A stretch of 35,986 bases of DNA. Origin: Oehlia diaphana (taxonomy: Eukaryota > Glomeromycota > Glomeromycetes > Glomerales > Glomeraceae). Positions 1 to 11,559 of this stretch are shown here, one piece after another (the first letter of the stretch is position 1; every line of letters starts with the position of its first letter). Both the position numbers and the translations under genes were made by a program. The notes beneath the pieces were generated by a model, which worked only from the letters and a program-made list of their open reading frames with translations, was not told the origin of the DNA and ran no database searches. The stretch lies in contig QZLH01000079.1 in the NCBI GenBank assembly GCA_003833135.1, positions 104,730 to 140,715 on the forward strand, written 5' to 3'.

Positions 1-180
1 TGATTTTGTAATAATTTTAACATACAGTGCAAAACCTCTATACTCAAAAATCAGAAAAATTTAAATAAAAAATTTTTCTATGATTCAATTTTAATAAAAT
101 TAAAAATATATTATCTACTCGTTATAAGTAATTGATTTATTAAATAAAAATATTTTCTCAATTTTTTCAGATTACATAAG

Positions 181-201
181 CGTCACATGATACTGTTACC
201 A
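181..201 (-). other. primer-binding-site-like sequence next to the LTR
   Basis: On the minus strand, six bases after the LTR end, the sequence begins TGGTAACAGTATCATG. LTR retrotransposons usually have a site starting TGG that pairs with the 3' end of a host tRNA. The start resembles the TGGTATCAG type used with initiator tRNA-Met. The tRNA match was not verified. The remaining 180 bases to the window edge show no gag reading frame. Confidence 0.3.
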
Positions 202-207
202 CCGATT

Positions 208-940
208 TGTGACGTTTAGTAGGTAGTAACAGAAAGAAAAATAAGGATCGGTAGGTTAGTGGTAAGGTAATATGGCGATATATAACAATCGGTAAGATGA
301 TATGTGTGTATGTTAATAGTCGATATGGAACGATTATAGGTGATAATAAATGATAGGATAAATTAAAGGTATATCGGATAGTATGTTTATAATAGCAATT
401 ACTTATCAAATATGTATAGTAAATCAATGATGTATAACAAATGATAATAAACAATATAAAACAACAATAATAATCAATGTATAAACGTGTATCAATAATT
501 CGGAAGCAAAACGACAAGTTTATTCGTTAAAAAAAATACGATATTACTGCCTCAGCCGGCGCTCTGTAATATCCGATTTCTATCTTATAACAAAAACTAG
601 ACGAATTCTCACTGAACTATCTCTATCTTTCAACACCGGCCCTTTATATAACATTAAATTTTTAGGACGATTCTGTCCTTCGGACATAATCGTCTCCCGG
701 CCAAGATCGTTTCCCGGCCAATTGTGGCGATCTGGGCACATTTGTCTATACAGCCACTTGTATTCAGCCACTTTATATCGCTAAGCTTCCGCTTTTTATC
801 TAATCTATAAACAACCAAAATCAACTACAAGTAATCTATTTAAAAATAATTAAAAATAACTAAAAGATAAAAATAGAAATAAATAAAAACGATAAAAATA
901 AAAAAAATAAAAATAAAATAAAAAAAAATATCCCGTGACA
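208..940 (-). mobile_element. LTR of a Ty3/gypsy-like retrotransposon
   Basis: Read on the minus strand the segment starts with TGTCACGGGATAT (position 940) and ends with ACGTCACA (position 208), so it has TG..CA ends. Inside, in the right order, are a TATA box followed by a GC-richer stretch (TTATATAAAGGGCCGG, around 640-655), a transcribed-looking segment, and an AATAAA signal near 520. A sequence resembling a primer binding site follows the 3' end at once. The base composition differs clearly from the AT-rich surroundings. The 63-codon open frame inside (580-771) is most likely LTR sequence and not a gene. No target duplication can be seen, because the far end would lie beyond the left edge of the window or is lost. 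It could be the 5' LTR of an element running off the window or a truncated copy. Confidence 0.5.
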
Positions 941-1342
941 ATTGGATTAGGATTGGATTGCCGATCATTTGGATTGGATCTGATAATCATATCCAATCCC
1001 ATGTTCATATAAAGATTTTTGATTTTTGTATTGCATCTTAACTCGATTTAGTTTATTAATAGAACTTTGCGTGTTATTGTCATTTTATTATAAGTTTCTT
1101 CGGAGCGAAGTATTGTTGCCATTGTTTAATAAACTAAACGAAACTAATTTTGTTAAAGAAAAATTTATAGTAGGTGGTCATAAGGGGTGATAGGTGGGTG
1201 AGCTATAGTACGGTATATTCAATCATGAGGTATACCTTGGATTGGAAATTTAATAATCCAAATGCAATCCAAATCAATTTTGCAATTTGTGAATATGGAT
1301 TGGATTGAAGGCATCGACTCAATCCAATCCATTTGAATTTTG
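941..1342. repeat. TTGGATTGGAT / ATCCAATCC repeat cluster
   Basis: Directly beside the LTR end, copies of GGATTGGATT occur in the forward sense (941-985) and the reverse sense (990-1000). A second group in both senses lies at 1230-1335. The two groups flank about 200 bp of ordinary AT-rich DNA, so the whole could fold back or be a decayed inverted-repeat element. No clean terminal repeats or target duplication were found. Confidence 0.5.
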
Positions 1343-2687
1343 TGAACGCACTCATTATATCAGAGTTTGACTATACTCTAGATTTTGGGAATATTTAATA
1401 TAGGTTTAACCTAAATATAATAAATATAATTTAGATACTCAAAATTTAAGTAATCCACATATAATCAATAAATATTTTATATAACGAGAATAAATAAATT
1501 TGGCATTCTCATTTTACATTTTTTAATTGATTCTTTCAATTTGATTTTTCTAAAATGGTTAAAAATTTAAATTATTCAAATGTTCTGCCAAGATCTTAGC
1601 TTTGATAAAATTTATAGATCATTATTGGTAATAAGTAATAACGATTCAGAAATAGCAACAGTAAAAGTGCTGCAGGTGCGCTTAAAATGAAAATTCTCTG
1701 GTATAAGATATGAACTTATACTGAATATGGCTAGTATATAATGCAAAAATCAAGATGTTTTATATCATATAAATGTATAGGTAAGACACTATGTTTGATT
1801 TTTTTATTTTATTTGTCATCATACTTGTCCATTAATTTAAGAATTTTCATTACTTTTCGCTATCATACCAGCTATTCATACAACTAATACATTGGTAAAG
1901 TATTATTTAACTGGAAAGGGCTTTTATTTGTAATTTAAATTGAAGTGAAGTACAATTAAGAAAGTTAACATAAAATTTGATGGTTGAGTACCAAGAAGTA
2001 TCTTTTCCTTAAAAAAAAAAAAAAAATATTGTGTTATTCCAAAATTGAATGTGAAATAAAATTAAACCTTACAATAAATTTTGAATATTAAAGAATTGAT
2101 TATATATATCCAATATACAGTATAATTAATTATACATTTTGTTTGTAAGTAGACATTATATTAGAAGGAAGCACTATATAATTATATTATCTCTAGCTAT
2201 TGTTCTTTTAGAAATTTTTAGACATTATTTAATTATTAATTTTATGATTTAGAAAAATTTCTAAATCACAATATTGTAATATTACATAAAGTTATATTTA
2301 ATTTCTTTGAAAAGAATAAAATCTTTGTTATTTGAATATTATCTCACAATAATAATTGCCTGTTATTTTGTTATTTGAATATTATTCTATCAATAAAAAA
2401 TTCCTGTTGTTTTGTTATATGAATTTTATCTCACAATAAAAAAAATTCCATGACTAAGAATTTGAGATTGAGATTATAATGATAAGTTAATCTTATAATA
2501 TTTATGAAAAAATATAATTAAAATAAATTTTTAAAAGAAAATAATATTTCAAAATTTTATGCATGGAATTAGAAAAGAATTTGGCATAAAATAGCAATTT
2601 AATTGAAATTAATAAAATTTAGCCAACATTAATTATAAATAGTCAACATTAATTATCTATAGTCTTTTTAAATTTTCATAACCAGAT
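1343..2687. other. AT-rich intergenic DNA, nothing recognised
   Basis: Long runs of A and T with frequent stops in all frames. Short direct repeats such as TTGTTATTTGAATATTATC occur around 2325-2430. I see no coding pattern, RNA gene or element boundary. Confidence 0.6.
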
Positions 2688-2783
2688 TTAAGTGCATTCC
2701 ATTTTGTTTTTACACTGTCGGGCAAAATTTGGATGATCATTATGTGTCCATTTGTTGTCGTCTATAGGTCCGTCTGTACCTGT
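2688..2783 (-). CDS. possible terminal exon of an unrecognised gene
   Basis: On the minus strand an acceptor (TATTTTAG) is followed by 31 codons and a TAA stop. The peptide has a normal, non-AT-biased composition (DGPIDDNKWTHNDHPNFARQ, then a Cys-containing basic end), unlike the translated noise around it. Further upstream on the same strand (2870-3240) are other exon-like pieces, including a short frame near 3225 rich in Phe and Ser, but I could not join them in one phase. No family is recognised. It may be the remains of a gene or the last exon of a gene whose other exons I failed to resolve. Confidence 0.28.
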   Translation of the reverse strand, partial: TGTDGPIDDNKWTHNDHPNFARQCKNKMECT

Positions 2784-5700
2784 CTAAAATAATTAAAAAA
2801 AATGTTAAATATAAATTTAATGAATCAGCTATATATACGAAGTATCATAATCAAGATCAAATAATTACCAGTCTCTATCATTTAATTCAACGCGTCTTTT
2901 GTTCATGAATTGGGGTTGTACTAAAAGTTAATCAAATTATAAATATACTTCTGGCATCATCAACTTCTTGGGCTAAATTTTCAAATCCAGTAAATTTTGT
3001 TTATACTGTATATGATTTTAATGTTTTGCTAAATATTATTTTTTATGTTTATTCTTTTCCATCATATTAGTTAATTGGCTTAATTTAACAATGGCCAAAC
3101 AGGCAACCAAAGTTACCATTTCATATTATATCTAAACTAACTAATACTATTTGAAGTCCTAATTTTTATCACCAGCATCTGGTGGAAAAATGGACCATGA
3201 GAATAGTGAAGAGAAGTCCATCATATAATGCATTGTGGATGTTATAAGGCTGAAGATATCTGTTGTTGTTTTCATCCTAAATTGATCATATAGATACTTG
3301 ATGATCATATATTACAATGAAGCGAAAAAGTGCCCCAATTCCTTTTCTATACTAAATATTATAAATTATAGTAAAGTTTGATTTGATTGAGAATGTAATG
3401 TTTTTTAAAAAATAATAGTTAAAAGGTATAAAAGTATAGATAGTATCACCATTTTCTTTAATTAAAAATGAAACTTGCATTTTCAAATAATGATAATGTG
3501 TTATTGAAGTTACTGAATCTTCTTTAAATCTTTGTAAGCCAATTTCAATAAAGAATTATTATTAACTTTTTGGTAATTAATGATTAGAAAAAATAAATAT
3601 ATTTTTGTGTCCACTTTCTGTTTTTCTCATGCTACAGCTACACTCATTGACACTTTCCTGTAATAGAATAAGCCAAAGTCCAAAATATATCATGGCAGTT
3701 TCCATTTCAGTAATATTGGATCAAAAATAAACGACCATAGATTTGAATCTTCTTAGTCAGATAATATAAAATATAAAAATTTAATTTTCTATATAAAATA
3801 TAGTGCTAAAAAGTAACATCATTCAGTTTATTAGCTAATAAATAAATTTGCTTTATACACATTAGTAATTTTGAATTCTATGTAGTTGTGAAATTAATTT
3901 CTATTCTAATTTTCAAAATTATTCATGAGTTAAGCAATGTTCTATTTCTATATTTGCAATATTTGGCGAATTTTTAATTATTTTTCATGTTAAGAACTAT
4001 CTTTGGTTTTTAAGATTTACTAAATCATTGACCTCAGAGATTTTACCTATGAAATTTTTACTAATTATCAATCCATTACAAAAGGAGATTTTATCAAGTT
4101 AGGAAATTAGTATTGGTTTTTATGTTTAGATCTATCTTAAGAAACTAATACTTTGGTAAACACAATAATAAATATTTGTTAAATAAGTAATGAATTATTT
4201 GTTTTTTCTTTTTTTTCTTTTTTTTTTTTTTGATTAAAAGTTTTTGAATAAATATTTTTAGGTGGTTGATGTTTGAAAATTTGATCTTGCAATGCTTGGT
4301 ATCATATGATTTTATATAATATATCGCCAAGACTGCATTTTTTATTGTGTGCCTTATACTTCTTTATTGCATTAATACAATTTTTTTAAAAAATTTAAAA
4401 ATTAATGAAATATTTGGCTTAAGAAAATTATCTTAATAATTATATAAAGTTATCTTAATATTATTTAAAGATATTTTGAATTAATAATTTAATTTTGATA
4501 AATTATAATTATTAAACTTCCAAGTACTATATGGAGATTTTTCTTATCGTTTGATGGGTTCGCACTTGGTAATTTGTAAAAATAGTGCTTAAAATGTCAA
4601 ATTTTCTCTATTCATCACTTCAAAAAAATGACACTTGCACGACTTCTCACCCCTCTTGGATCGTTTGCGGTTACTAATATTTGATCATTATTTAACTTGT
4701 TTATTCTAATTTATATTTAAATATTTATTAACTCCACAAAAGAGGACACCAATGAATTTATATATACATGTCAACAATATATCAGTTTTAATTTGAAAGA
4801 TTTAATGCCGCTTTGCTGAGTTGATTTTTTGTACACTTTATTCAATAATTTTAATATTTATAATATAATTGTTACTATTTTTAGCTTTTAATACTATTTT
4901 TCAAGGAGTTATAGTGTGAAATTTTTTTCCCAGTGTTTTATAATTGTTTATTATGCTGAGGTTGATCATTTGGTATAATGTTCACCATCTCTAATCCGTA
5001 AACGTTGTAGTTGTAGCTGATTTGCTATCCATCCTCAAAGATTTATGAGCTGATTATAATGGGATACTTTGTGTATGCTTGATTGTGACAAAAGCTTTAT
5101 TACATCTTTTTTCTAAAAAAATATCTCAGCTTTACTAAAGTACACTTCAGTTGTCATCGTAATCAAGCTCTTTAAACAATACTGCTACTAAATCATTATG
5201 TTCTTAGAAGAAACTGATAATACACGGAATTAAAAATAAAAAGGTATTATAAATATGACTCTTCGTTATAAATAAATTGATTTAAACATGGTAGTTTAAT
5301 AGTTATCATTTCAGAAAGTCGGGCATTTTATATTTTAATAATTGTAATAATATTAAATATCAGAGAAGTTTCATTACTGAAGGCCAACCGCAAAATACAT
5401 ACTTGAGAAGCAATTCAGCGTTGAATTTATAAAAAAAAAATATTCCGATATAGAGTTTCATAAAAGTAATTTTGAAACATTTCCATATCAATCGAACAAG
5501 TAGGTAAAGAAGCGTGAGATGACTGGGACGAGTGAGACGTCCGTGGTAATTTGATTAATCGGATTAATCGTGGAGTATAATTCCAATTTGTGACATTGTT
5601 AAATTAACTCCTTTCTTTTTTTAAGTTATTTACTCTTTTTTTTTATTTTCCATAAAAATCAAGAAATAAGAATATTTTTTTTTTTTTTAGAAAAATACTT

Positions 5701-6520
5701 TTATACTGTATTTATTAATAAATTAAGGAAACAAATAATATTTTATACATTTTTCATACGAGTTTATTTGTTTGGCTCATTAAAAATTATAAAAAAACGA
5801 ATTATTATCAATAAATAGACAAATTTATTTTATTACAAAATAATACATTAATATTTTTATATATATGAAGAAAAAACCGAAAAAAAAAAATCCTCATAAA
5901 CGAGACTATCAATAATAATAATTTTTTTATTTTATTATGTTCTATATGAAGAGAAAAAAAATATATATATATTTTTAACGGAAAATATACGGAAAATATG
6001 TACTTACGCAAAAATAATTCATAAATATGTACTTTGCTACGCAAAATCATTCATTATATAAAAAAAATATGTTACTTTGCTAAGAATGTTCGGCGATTTG
6101 TAATCCATTTTTTTATAAATTTCGTAAGGTATAGAAACTAATAGAAAGAATAAAAAAAAAATTTTTTTTTTTGTTTTTTTACGTCATTTTATGTTGGATT
6201 ATAAAATTTCACAAATAAAAATTACCAATTCCGGTTAGTCGGCTACCTTCCGCCCAAGGAAAAGAAAAATTTAATCCAAATTATATTCCGAAAAAAATTG
6301 GTTTATTACTTAATTTGTTCAAGTTTCGATTAACTTTGTACATCAATATTAAATTTTTTTAAAACACTTTAACCCTTATTAATTTTAGTACTTTTTTTAC
6401 TATTGTACACATGAATAATAATATTTTAAATTTATAATTATTTATATAAATTTAATATTATCCTTAAAAAAGTACTTTATTTTCTATATATAGATCTTCC
6501 CCTTAAATGCCTTTTATGTG
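2784..6520. other. AT-rich intergenic DNA
   Basis: Apart from the exon-like fragments mentioned at 2870-3240, this stretch holds poly(T) and poly(A) tracts (4200-4235, 5630-5690, 5880-5990, 6150-6180) and no supported gene. A GC-richer patch at 5510-5560 (GGGACGAGTGAGACGTCCG) has no identifiable role. Confidence 0.55.
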
Positions 6521-6527
6521 ATTAGAA

Positions 6528-6570
6528 TTCCGGAAGTGACACATCCGGAGTGGTGACGGACGATCGATAG
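6528..6570 (+). promoter_or_regulatory. possible upstream element of kinase gene 1
   Basis: A GC-richer island about 220 bp before the kinase 1 start codon holds two CCGGA and two GTGAC motifs (TTCCGGAAGTGACACATCCG and onwards). A TATATATA run lies just before it at 6484-6492. Its position and contrast with the AT-rich flanks suggest a promoter element. No factor is identified, and the transcription start is unknown. Confidence 0.22.
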
Positions 6571-6789
6571 AATTTTTAACTGCATGATTGACTGATTTAT
6601 ATTTATTTGTGTAAGTTACACTACAATAAGTAGACAAATCAGGTTATACAAAGCCTCAAATATGAAATTTTGTGAAACCCTTGCGGAGAATATATATGAC
6701 AATAAAAAAAAAAAATTTTTTTTTTTCCTTTATACTTCGTTAAGTTATTTTTTCGAAAAAAAAATATTATTAAATAATTTATACAAATT

Positions 6790-9458
6790 ATGGACCATTC
6801 AGAGAAAAATCGGATTATTAATTTAGATGAAAAAAAATCTGAGGTAATAATAAATTATAAGGATAATAATGGTTATATTGAAGGAACAAGAAGAATTTGT
6901 GAAAAATGTCAAAATGAATGTTTAGGAAAATTATATTGTGAATATTGTTTTCGAAAATTTTTAAGATCAAATTTTTCAAAGTGGACATCTGGAAGTGATA
7001 AAATTGATAATTTAATACGGAAATGTCAAATGGAATCGATCACTCCAAATAGAATAATTGAATGGATACCATACGATCATTTTCAAAATATTAAATATTT
7101 AACTAATAGTAGATATTCTGAAATTTTTACTGCTAAATGGATTGGTGGTAGTTATAATAAATGGGATTCTGAAAAACAAGAATTACGGAGATATGGAACT
7201 CGTGATGTCATACTTAAAAAATCAAATAATTTTAAAAGTGTTGAACAAAGTTATTTCTTTGAAGAGGTACGTTTATTTTTTTTTAATTTTTATAAATTGT
7301 TAAATAATTGTGAATTACTAATTATAACATTTTTTATTTTTTAGGCTACATTACTTTTAAGTATGAGTAGTAAATGGAGAAATTTAGTAAAGTGTTTTGG
7401 TATAACTCAAGATCCATTAACTGAAAATTATATGTTAGTAATGAAACAAATGGATATAGATTTAAGAAAATATTTACAAAAATATCATAATCAACTTACT
7501 TGGAGAGAAAGAATCAACATAGTTTATATAATAATATATGCACTTTCTATAATTCATAAAGAAAATACAATTCATGGAGATTTACATTCTGGGAATATAT
7601 TATATAAGGAATATTATAATTCTTGGTATATTGGTGATATAGCATTTCGTGGTCCTGCAAACAAACCAGTAGAAAGTATATACGGTAATCTTCCTTATAT
7701 AGCACCAGAAGTTATTGCTGGGAAGGATTATACTTTTGAATCTGATATTTATAGTATTGCAATGTTAATGTGGGAAATTTCATCTGGTCAACCTCCATTT
7801 AATAATTATGAACATGACTTTGATGTTACTATGAAAATAATTAATGGAATAAGACCAAAAATCGTACCTGAAACTCCATTAGAATATAAAAAATTAATGC
7901 AACAATGTTGGGATGCTGATCCATCAAACAGACCTGATGGAAATACTCTTAAAAGTAAAATAGAGGAATTAAAAGCGATGTATAAAAATGATAATCAAAA
8001 AGCTATTAATCAAGAATTAAAAAGTCAAAATCCATCAATTATAAATCAATCTAATAAGGATTTGAAAGATAATCAAATAGGGAATACTAGTAAAATTTAT
8101 ATCTTTAAAAATTTACCAGAACCAAAAAATGCAACAGAAGGTAAAAAATTTTAATCATTATTTCAAACAAACAAAGTTTGTCGTTTGATTTTTTTTACTT
8201 TTACTAATATTTAATTAATAAAAATGATTAAAAAATTAGATGAACAAGAAGGTATTTATTTTTATTTAAATAATTATTTATCTAATTTAATTAATAAAGA
8301 TTTGATTTTGTAATAATTTTGTGTATGTCATATTTTTAAGATGATGAAGGAAACATATATAATAATCCAAATCTTCATTCAGAAGATCAGGATGAATTAG
8401 AAATTCCTGAAAGTAAAGTATATTCCAAAGTTATTTTTAAAAAACTTTTTTGTGAAATTTAAATTTTCTAATAATTTATTGTATTTTAATTATTAGTTGA
8501 TGATATGAGCGAATTATATAATAAAGGTAAAAAATTAATTTAACAAATAAATTTGAATATGTAGTAAAAAAATTTTATTAATATTTTTTTTTTTATCAAA
8601 CTTAGGTACAAGTGATTTCAATTCAAATATGGAAGTAAATGTACATGTAGAATCTAATAATGGTAAGTCGATTTATTAATGCAAATTAAAATTAATAAAT
8701 TTATATAATTTATATGATTATATTTTGTTTGTTTTACTAGATATTGAAAGTGAAAATCAAACCAATGAAATTCAAACAAATGGAAATACATATGAAATTC
8801 AAACCAATAAAATTCAAACAAATGAAATTCAAACAAATGAAAATCAAATATATGAAAACCAAACAAATGAAAATGATTTCAAAGTTCCAGAAGGTAAAGT
8901 AATTTGTGATTATTTTCCAGTAATTAAATATTAATGATTAATTATGAACTTGCGATATTATTATTGAATTAGATGAAGAAAAGAAATCAAAAAATAAAAA
9001 GAACTTTGTTGGCACTGTTAAAGGTCAGTGTAAAAAATTTGTTTATATTGTTTATACTTAAAAATTTTATTTTTAAATAAAAAAAAATAACAAAAAAATC
9101 TATTTATTTGATTAGGATCTATAAATAAAATATCTAAATTTGTAAAATCTAATCTAGATAAAAAAGGTTGAGTTTATTATATAAGAAGATATATTGAGTC
9201 AATTTTTATTATTTTTAAATCTTAGTATTCTAAATTAAATTAATTTTTTTTTTTAAGATAAGAAGTTTGATAAAAATGATAAAAATGATAATAAGGGTCA
9301 GTTTCAGAAACAAGAATACGATAATGGTAAAGTATTTTAAATAACAATTTTGTTTTTTTCTTTAATTTTAGCATTTTATAAATTATTATTTATATACATT
9401 TTATTATTAATATTTAATATTAGATGAAAAATTTGATAAAAAACTAATTTTAAAGTAA
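6790..9458 (+). CDS. TKL-like protein kinase with Cys motif and multi-exon tail
   Basis: Reconstructed exons: 6790-7266, 7345-8140, 8240-8251, 8341-8412, 8497-8526, 8606-8662, 8741-8893, 8973-9023, 9116-9166, 9258-9326, 9424-9458, giving about 600 residues. Residues 37-53 carry a Cys cluster (C37, C40, C44, C50, C53) that could bind metal. The kinase domain spans about 94-370. It has the VILKK lysine (K143), HGDL with D238 and N243, a DFG-position D257 in GDIAF, APE at 279-281, and the late-lobe CWDADPSNRPD segment. The glycine loop is degraded (TNSRYSEIF), and DIA replaces DLG or DFG, so catalytic activity is uncertain. Intron 1 is phase 0; introns 2-10 are all phase 1. The tail after residue 375 is Asn/Gln/Lys-rich and low in complexity. 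The domain is sure, the tail exons are inferred. Retaining intron 2 stops translation soon after GKKF. Likely a cytosolic signalling kinase; substrate unknown. Confidence 0.8.
8141..9458 (+). other. modular tail of kinase 1: symmetric phase-1 exons
   Basis: Eight internal exons of 12, 72, 30, 57, 153, 51, 51 and 69 nt follow the kinase domain. Every length is a multiple of three and every flanking intron interrupts a codon after its first base. Donors are mostly GGTAA or GGTCA, and acceptors TTAG or TTTAAG. Six of the nine acceptors (exons 3, 4, 7, 8, 10 and 11) create a GAT (Asp) codon across the junction. The open frame continues through all of them to a TAA in the last exon. The introns are 78-115 nt, apart from some variation, and most contain in-frame stops. 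The 12-nt exon (8240-8251) encodes only Asp-Glu-Gln-Glu. Confidence 0.6.
8755..8873 (+). repeat. 15-bp coding repeat in tail exon 7
   Basis: Exon 7 of kinase 1 contains about eight imperfect copies of a 15-bp unit coding for QTNEI or a variant (QTNKI, QTNEN, QIYEN). This makes a polar, probably disordered segment. The antisense open frame seen here is only the complement of this repeat. Confidence 0.75.
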
Positions 9459-9514
9459 ACAATATATTAAATTTCATTAGTTTATATATATATAAGCATT
9501 CGTTAAATCCGTTA

Positions 9515-9586
9515 GAATTATTTAAACACTAAGACTAGAGTAACAATTTTATTGTAATGTTTCTTAGTTTGTAATTTAAATAATTC
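9515..9586 (+). repeat. hairpin-forming 3' UTR element of kinase 1
   Basis: Fifty-six bases after the kinase 1 stop codon, GAATTATTTAAA and TTTAAATAATTC form a perfect 12-bp inverted repeat. A second inner pair (ACTAAG / CTTAGT) sits within it. Related copies occur three times in tandem at 32001-32312, downstream of kinase 2 and in the same orientation relative to that gene. It may be a 3'-end signal, an RNA hairpin or a tiny inverted-repeat element. Confidence 0.6.
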
Positions 9587-10229
9587 TTATTTTATCGTTA
9601 TACAAATAGAAAATAATTTTTTTTTATATCATTTTTATGTTTATTTTTATTTTTTTTTTCTTATGAAATTTCTACAGTGCAAAAATTGTATATTTTCATA
9701 TTTTCGCTGATATAAATATAATGAATTTTTAATCTTAAATTTTTATGCGAGCGAAAAGTTGCCTTAATTGAATTTCGCGCAAATTTGATTAAATAAAAAA
9801 ATCATGACTCTTTCTTCTCTCTCGATATTCACAGTACTGTATATACACAAAATAAATTTACAAAGGCGTGGCTTATATTATGATACGTAGATATGGTACG
9901 GTAATGCTATCGTAAAATACTACCGTAGTTATTATTTAGGGAAAATTATTGTTTTATTTCAAGAATATAATATCTAACAAATTATCTAAAAAAAAGACTA
10001 TTTCTCTATTTTTGTGAAAAAAAAAAAAATCATTTTGAATTATTCAACCTCTTAAAGCAAAATTATGTTTGATTCAATAATTTCAAAAATTTCAACAATA
10101 AATTTATTATTAAAAGCAATAAATTCATTGGTTATTGAACGTCACGCTAATTTAATAACATATTTTTAATTTCTATTTTATTATCGCTAATTTACTGAGC
10201 GTAAAATAGTAATAATAATGATGCAAGAA
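9587..10229. other. intergenic, no gene seen
   Basis: AT-rich, with a slightly more complex patch at 9740-9940. That patch includes CACAGTACTGTATATACAC, whose core recurs at 12046 (CACAGTACTGTATAT), and a small inverted pair TACGGTA / TACCGTA near 9897-9930. No reading frame or RNA gene is supported. Confidence 0.5.
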
Positions 10230-10239
10230 TTTTTTTTTT

Positions 10240-10288
<49 letters not shown>

Positions 10289-10356
10289 TTTTTTTTTTTT
10301 TTTTTTAAAAAAAAAATTTATTTTAAAAAAATTATCCTAATTATAATAAAAAAATT

Positions 10357-10398
<42 letters not shown>
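10230..10398. repeat. poly(A)/poly(T)/poly(A) block
   Basis: About 170 bp made almost only of long A and T homopolymers, with runs of A, then T, then A. The adjacent A and T runs are self-complementary. The exact length is unreliable in any assembly. Confidence 0.9.
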
Positions 10399-10400
<2 letters not shown>

Positions 10401-11559
10401 TTCAGAAGGACGGTAGATAGACCAATCAGTCGGACTGTATACACTGTATACAACAATATTAAACTTAGTAAAATAAAAACGATATGAAAAATTCTATCTC
10501 ACGACATTATTTAAATTAATACTTATTTTATATATCAAACTAAATTTTTCTTGAGATGTAAACTAGATAAATAGTAATAATACTGTTCAAATCTACAATT
10601 CCCGGAAAGTAGTACGTTTCACTCAATAAATTGTTTCTTTCTACAACTTTTGAAAAATATAGTGAATATTTATATTTAGACGCTTATTTTCATTTTACAA
10701 GTATTTTATTTAAGGTAAATTTTTTTCCGACTTTACTTAGAATTAACCGGTGAATTTCATTGGTATTCGAGTTTCCAGGTGTGGCGCAGGTGCAATTCAT
10801 CATACTTCATCCTACCTTCCGACTATCCGACCCTAATTTCATATAGGCTAATAGAACCTCGAGTTGGATCTACCAGTCCGATTCCAAAACCAGGTCAAAA
10901 TAATTTTTTTGGGGATAACCTCATTATAACGCCAAATTCCTTAAATAAATATGGCTTGCATCTTGTATTATGCACAATTGCCGCATGAATAATTATTATA
11001 AATATATATTTGCATACCTTATTTATTTAGACCAAAATTAGCCAATAATTTAATACGCCTAACTCCGAAGGTTTCGCCCGTTCATACCTGTACATACGCA
11101 GAAAAAATATGCAGTATTAATAATAAATAAATTAGAGAAGTATTAAATACGTTTGGAATTTTCATATTAATAATATTTGAACGGCATAATATAATACTGA
11201 ACTGAAAATTTTGATCACGTGATCTACACAAGGTGTCATTCCTACTATGCAAAATAATTTTTGTTATCCTCCTGATATCAATACCATTCCGGTTATGATC
11301 CAGTCTCTTTAATTATTCACAATTATATCCTAGTGAACTATCCTAATTACAGAACTATTTATGTTTATAGATAAAAAAAAATCCACTTTTACAGACACAA
11401 AATCACATGGCGAGATACACTCGGACATTCGGCAATACCCGGTAAAAACTCAGAATAAGGTAAAATCATATCGGTAGATTTGCCGAATACGGCGGTATTA
11501 TTTTTAACCTATCGAGTTTTACCGAGTTACTTCTGTAACAGACTTTTATTAAAATTTTT
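10399..11559. other. intergenic with weak inverted repeats
   Basis: The stretch 10770-10900 is less AT-rich, and TGGCGCAGGTG at 10782-10792 fits a pol III A box, but no matching B box follows. At 11425-11525, CGGTAAAAACTC and GAGTTTTACCG face each other around CGGCAATACC- and GCCGAATACGG-type sequence, as in a decayed inverted-repeat element. There is no supported gene. Confidence 0.35.

Noticed and set aside
167..771. Two minus-strand open frames (116 and 63 codons)
   Set aside because: They lie within the LTR and its primer-binding flank. The first is Tyr/Ile/Leu-rich noise and the second is LTR promoter sequence read in frame.
4145..6050. Minus-strand frames of 61 and 80 codons
   Set aside because: Built from poly(T) and AT-rich DNA (runs of Lys, Phe, Ile), with no acceptor, domain or normal composition.
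8654..8866. Minus-strand frame with FHLFEFH repeats
   Set aside because: Complement of the QTNEI coding repeat in exon 7 of kinase 1.
10779..10988. Plus-strand 69-codon frame and a tRNA-like A box
   Set aside because: The frame has no ATG start or relatives that I recognise. TGGCGCAGGTG fits an A box, but no B box or cloverleaf follows.
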